64,000 nt of DNA from Pyxidicoccus trucidator (GTDB lineage Bacteria > Myxococcota > Myxococcia > Myxococcales > Myxococcaceae): contig NZ_JAAIXZ010000016.1 in NCBI RefSeq assembly GCF_010894435.1, positions 1-64,000 of the forward strand, given 5' to 3'. This document shows, in pieces, positions 63,616 through 64,000 of the stretch (positions are counted from its first letter, which is position 1; every line of letters starts with the position of its first letter). The position numbers and the translations under genes were made by a program. The notes beneath the pieces were generated by a model. That model was not told the DNA's origin. It was given only the letters and a program-made list of their open reading frames with translations, and ran no database searches.

Positions 63616-64000
63616 TCACAGGCCCAGGAGCATCTGGGAGATGATGTTGCGCTGAATCTCGTTGGAGCCGCCGAAGATGCTCAGCTTGCGCATGTTGAAG
63701 TAGTCACCCGCCGCGGCCGCCGCGTGCTCGCCTCCGACCCGGAGCCCCGAGTAGTCCGGCTCCAGCGCCTCGGGCAGGTACGCCAGGGCGTCATGTCCAC
63801 AGGCCTGCAGGGTGAGCTCGAAGATGGCCTGGCCAATCTCCGTGCCCTTTATCTTCAGCACCGAGGCCACGGGCCCCAGCCCCTTCTTCGCGTCCTTCGC
63901 CTCCGCCGACAGCACGCGCAGCAGCGTCACCTCCAGCGCGAGCAGCTCCACCTTCAGCTGCGCCAGCTTGTCTCGGAAGCGCGCCTCTTCGATGAGCGGG
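63616..64000 (-). CDS. Acyl-CoA dehydrogenase, C-terminal part (cut by window edge)
   Basis: Partial: 127 codons, continuing beyond position 64000 without a stop. The frame through the edge reads family-like sequence (EEARFRDKLAQLKVELLALE) and ends FGGSNEIQRNIISQMLLGL, the standard C-terminus of acyl-CoA dehydrogenases. Its stop overlaps the GTG alternative start of the next gene (GTGA), so the pair is cotranscribed and probably forms an alpha2beta2 enzyme. Confidence 0.9.
   Translation of the reverse strand, partial: PLIEEARFRDKLAQLKVELLALEVTLLRVLSAEAKDAKKGLGPVASVLKIKGTEIGQAIFELTLQACGHDALAYLPEALEPDYSGLRVGGEHAAAAAGDYFNMRKLSIFGGSNEIQRNIISQMLLGL

Overview
The window looks like a chromosomal segment of a myxobacterium of the Myxococcus/Pyxidicoccus/Corallococcus type. 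The reasons are the very high GC content with strongly GC-biased third codon positions, the many lipoproteins, a MYXO-CTERM-like C-terminal anchor, the secreted polysaccharide-degrading enzymes, and the density of secondary-metabolite genes. No rRNA, tRNA, CRISPR array or insertion sequence was found. Genus assignment is inference; no database was searched.

Layout. Positions 1-426 hold a degenerate 43/44-bp tandem repeat and no convincing gene. 427-6807 (minus) encodes a giant membrane protein with an N-terminal zinc ribbon and a saccharopine-dehydrogenase-like oxidoreductase. 7043-11895 is a minimal class I lanthipeptide locus: a 48-residue precursor on the minus strand, divergent from translationally coupled lanC and lanB. 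A secreted hypothetical protein and a small membrane protein follow. 13155-24927 (minus) is a compact hybrid operon read PKS -> alpha/beta hydrolase -> NRPS. The PKS is KS-AT-KR-DH-ACP-TE. The NRPS is formyltransferase - condensation C-lobe remnant - A domain carrying a luciferase-like monooxygenase - PCP, with a glycine-like specificity code.

25337-40790 holds a fatty-acid desaturase, a subtilisin-like lipoprotein, a GH6 cellulase-type enzyme, a pectate-lyase-like beta-helix protein, two short-chain dehydrogenases flanking an AraC regulator, the CstA/YbdD carbon-starvation pair, a membrane-anchored spermidine-synthase-like protein and a MazG-type hydrolase. 41066-47477 is a class II lanthipeptide operon: precursor, LanM, a peptidase-less ABC transporter and a berberine-bridge-type flavin oxidase, all packed head to tail behind a good sigma70-like promoter.

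47527-64000 holds a CE2-type esterase, a DUF4091 protein with a C-terminal anchor, Cys-rich small lipoproteins, an SDR-AraC operon with a 21-bp-spaced direct-repeat operator candidate, an amino-acid permease, several lipoproteins (one with helix-hairpin-helix motifs), a metzincin-like metalloprotease, a LysM/cysteine-amidase-like protein lacking a signal peptide, and two acyl-CoA dehydrogenases, the last cut by the window edge.

The most unusual content is two lanthipeptide systems of different class about 30 kb apart, one with an atypical flavin oxidase, and the short formyl-glycine/oxygenase/PKS assembly line.
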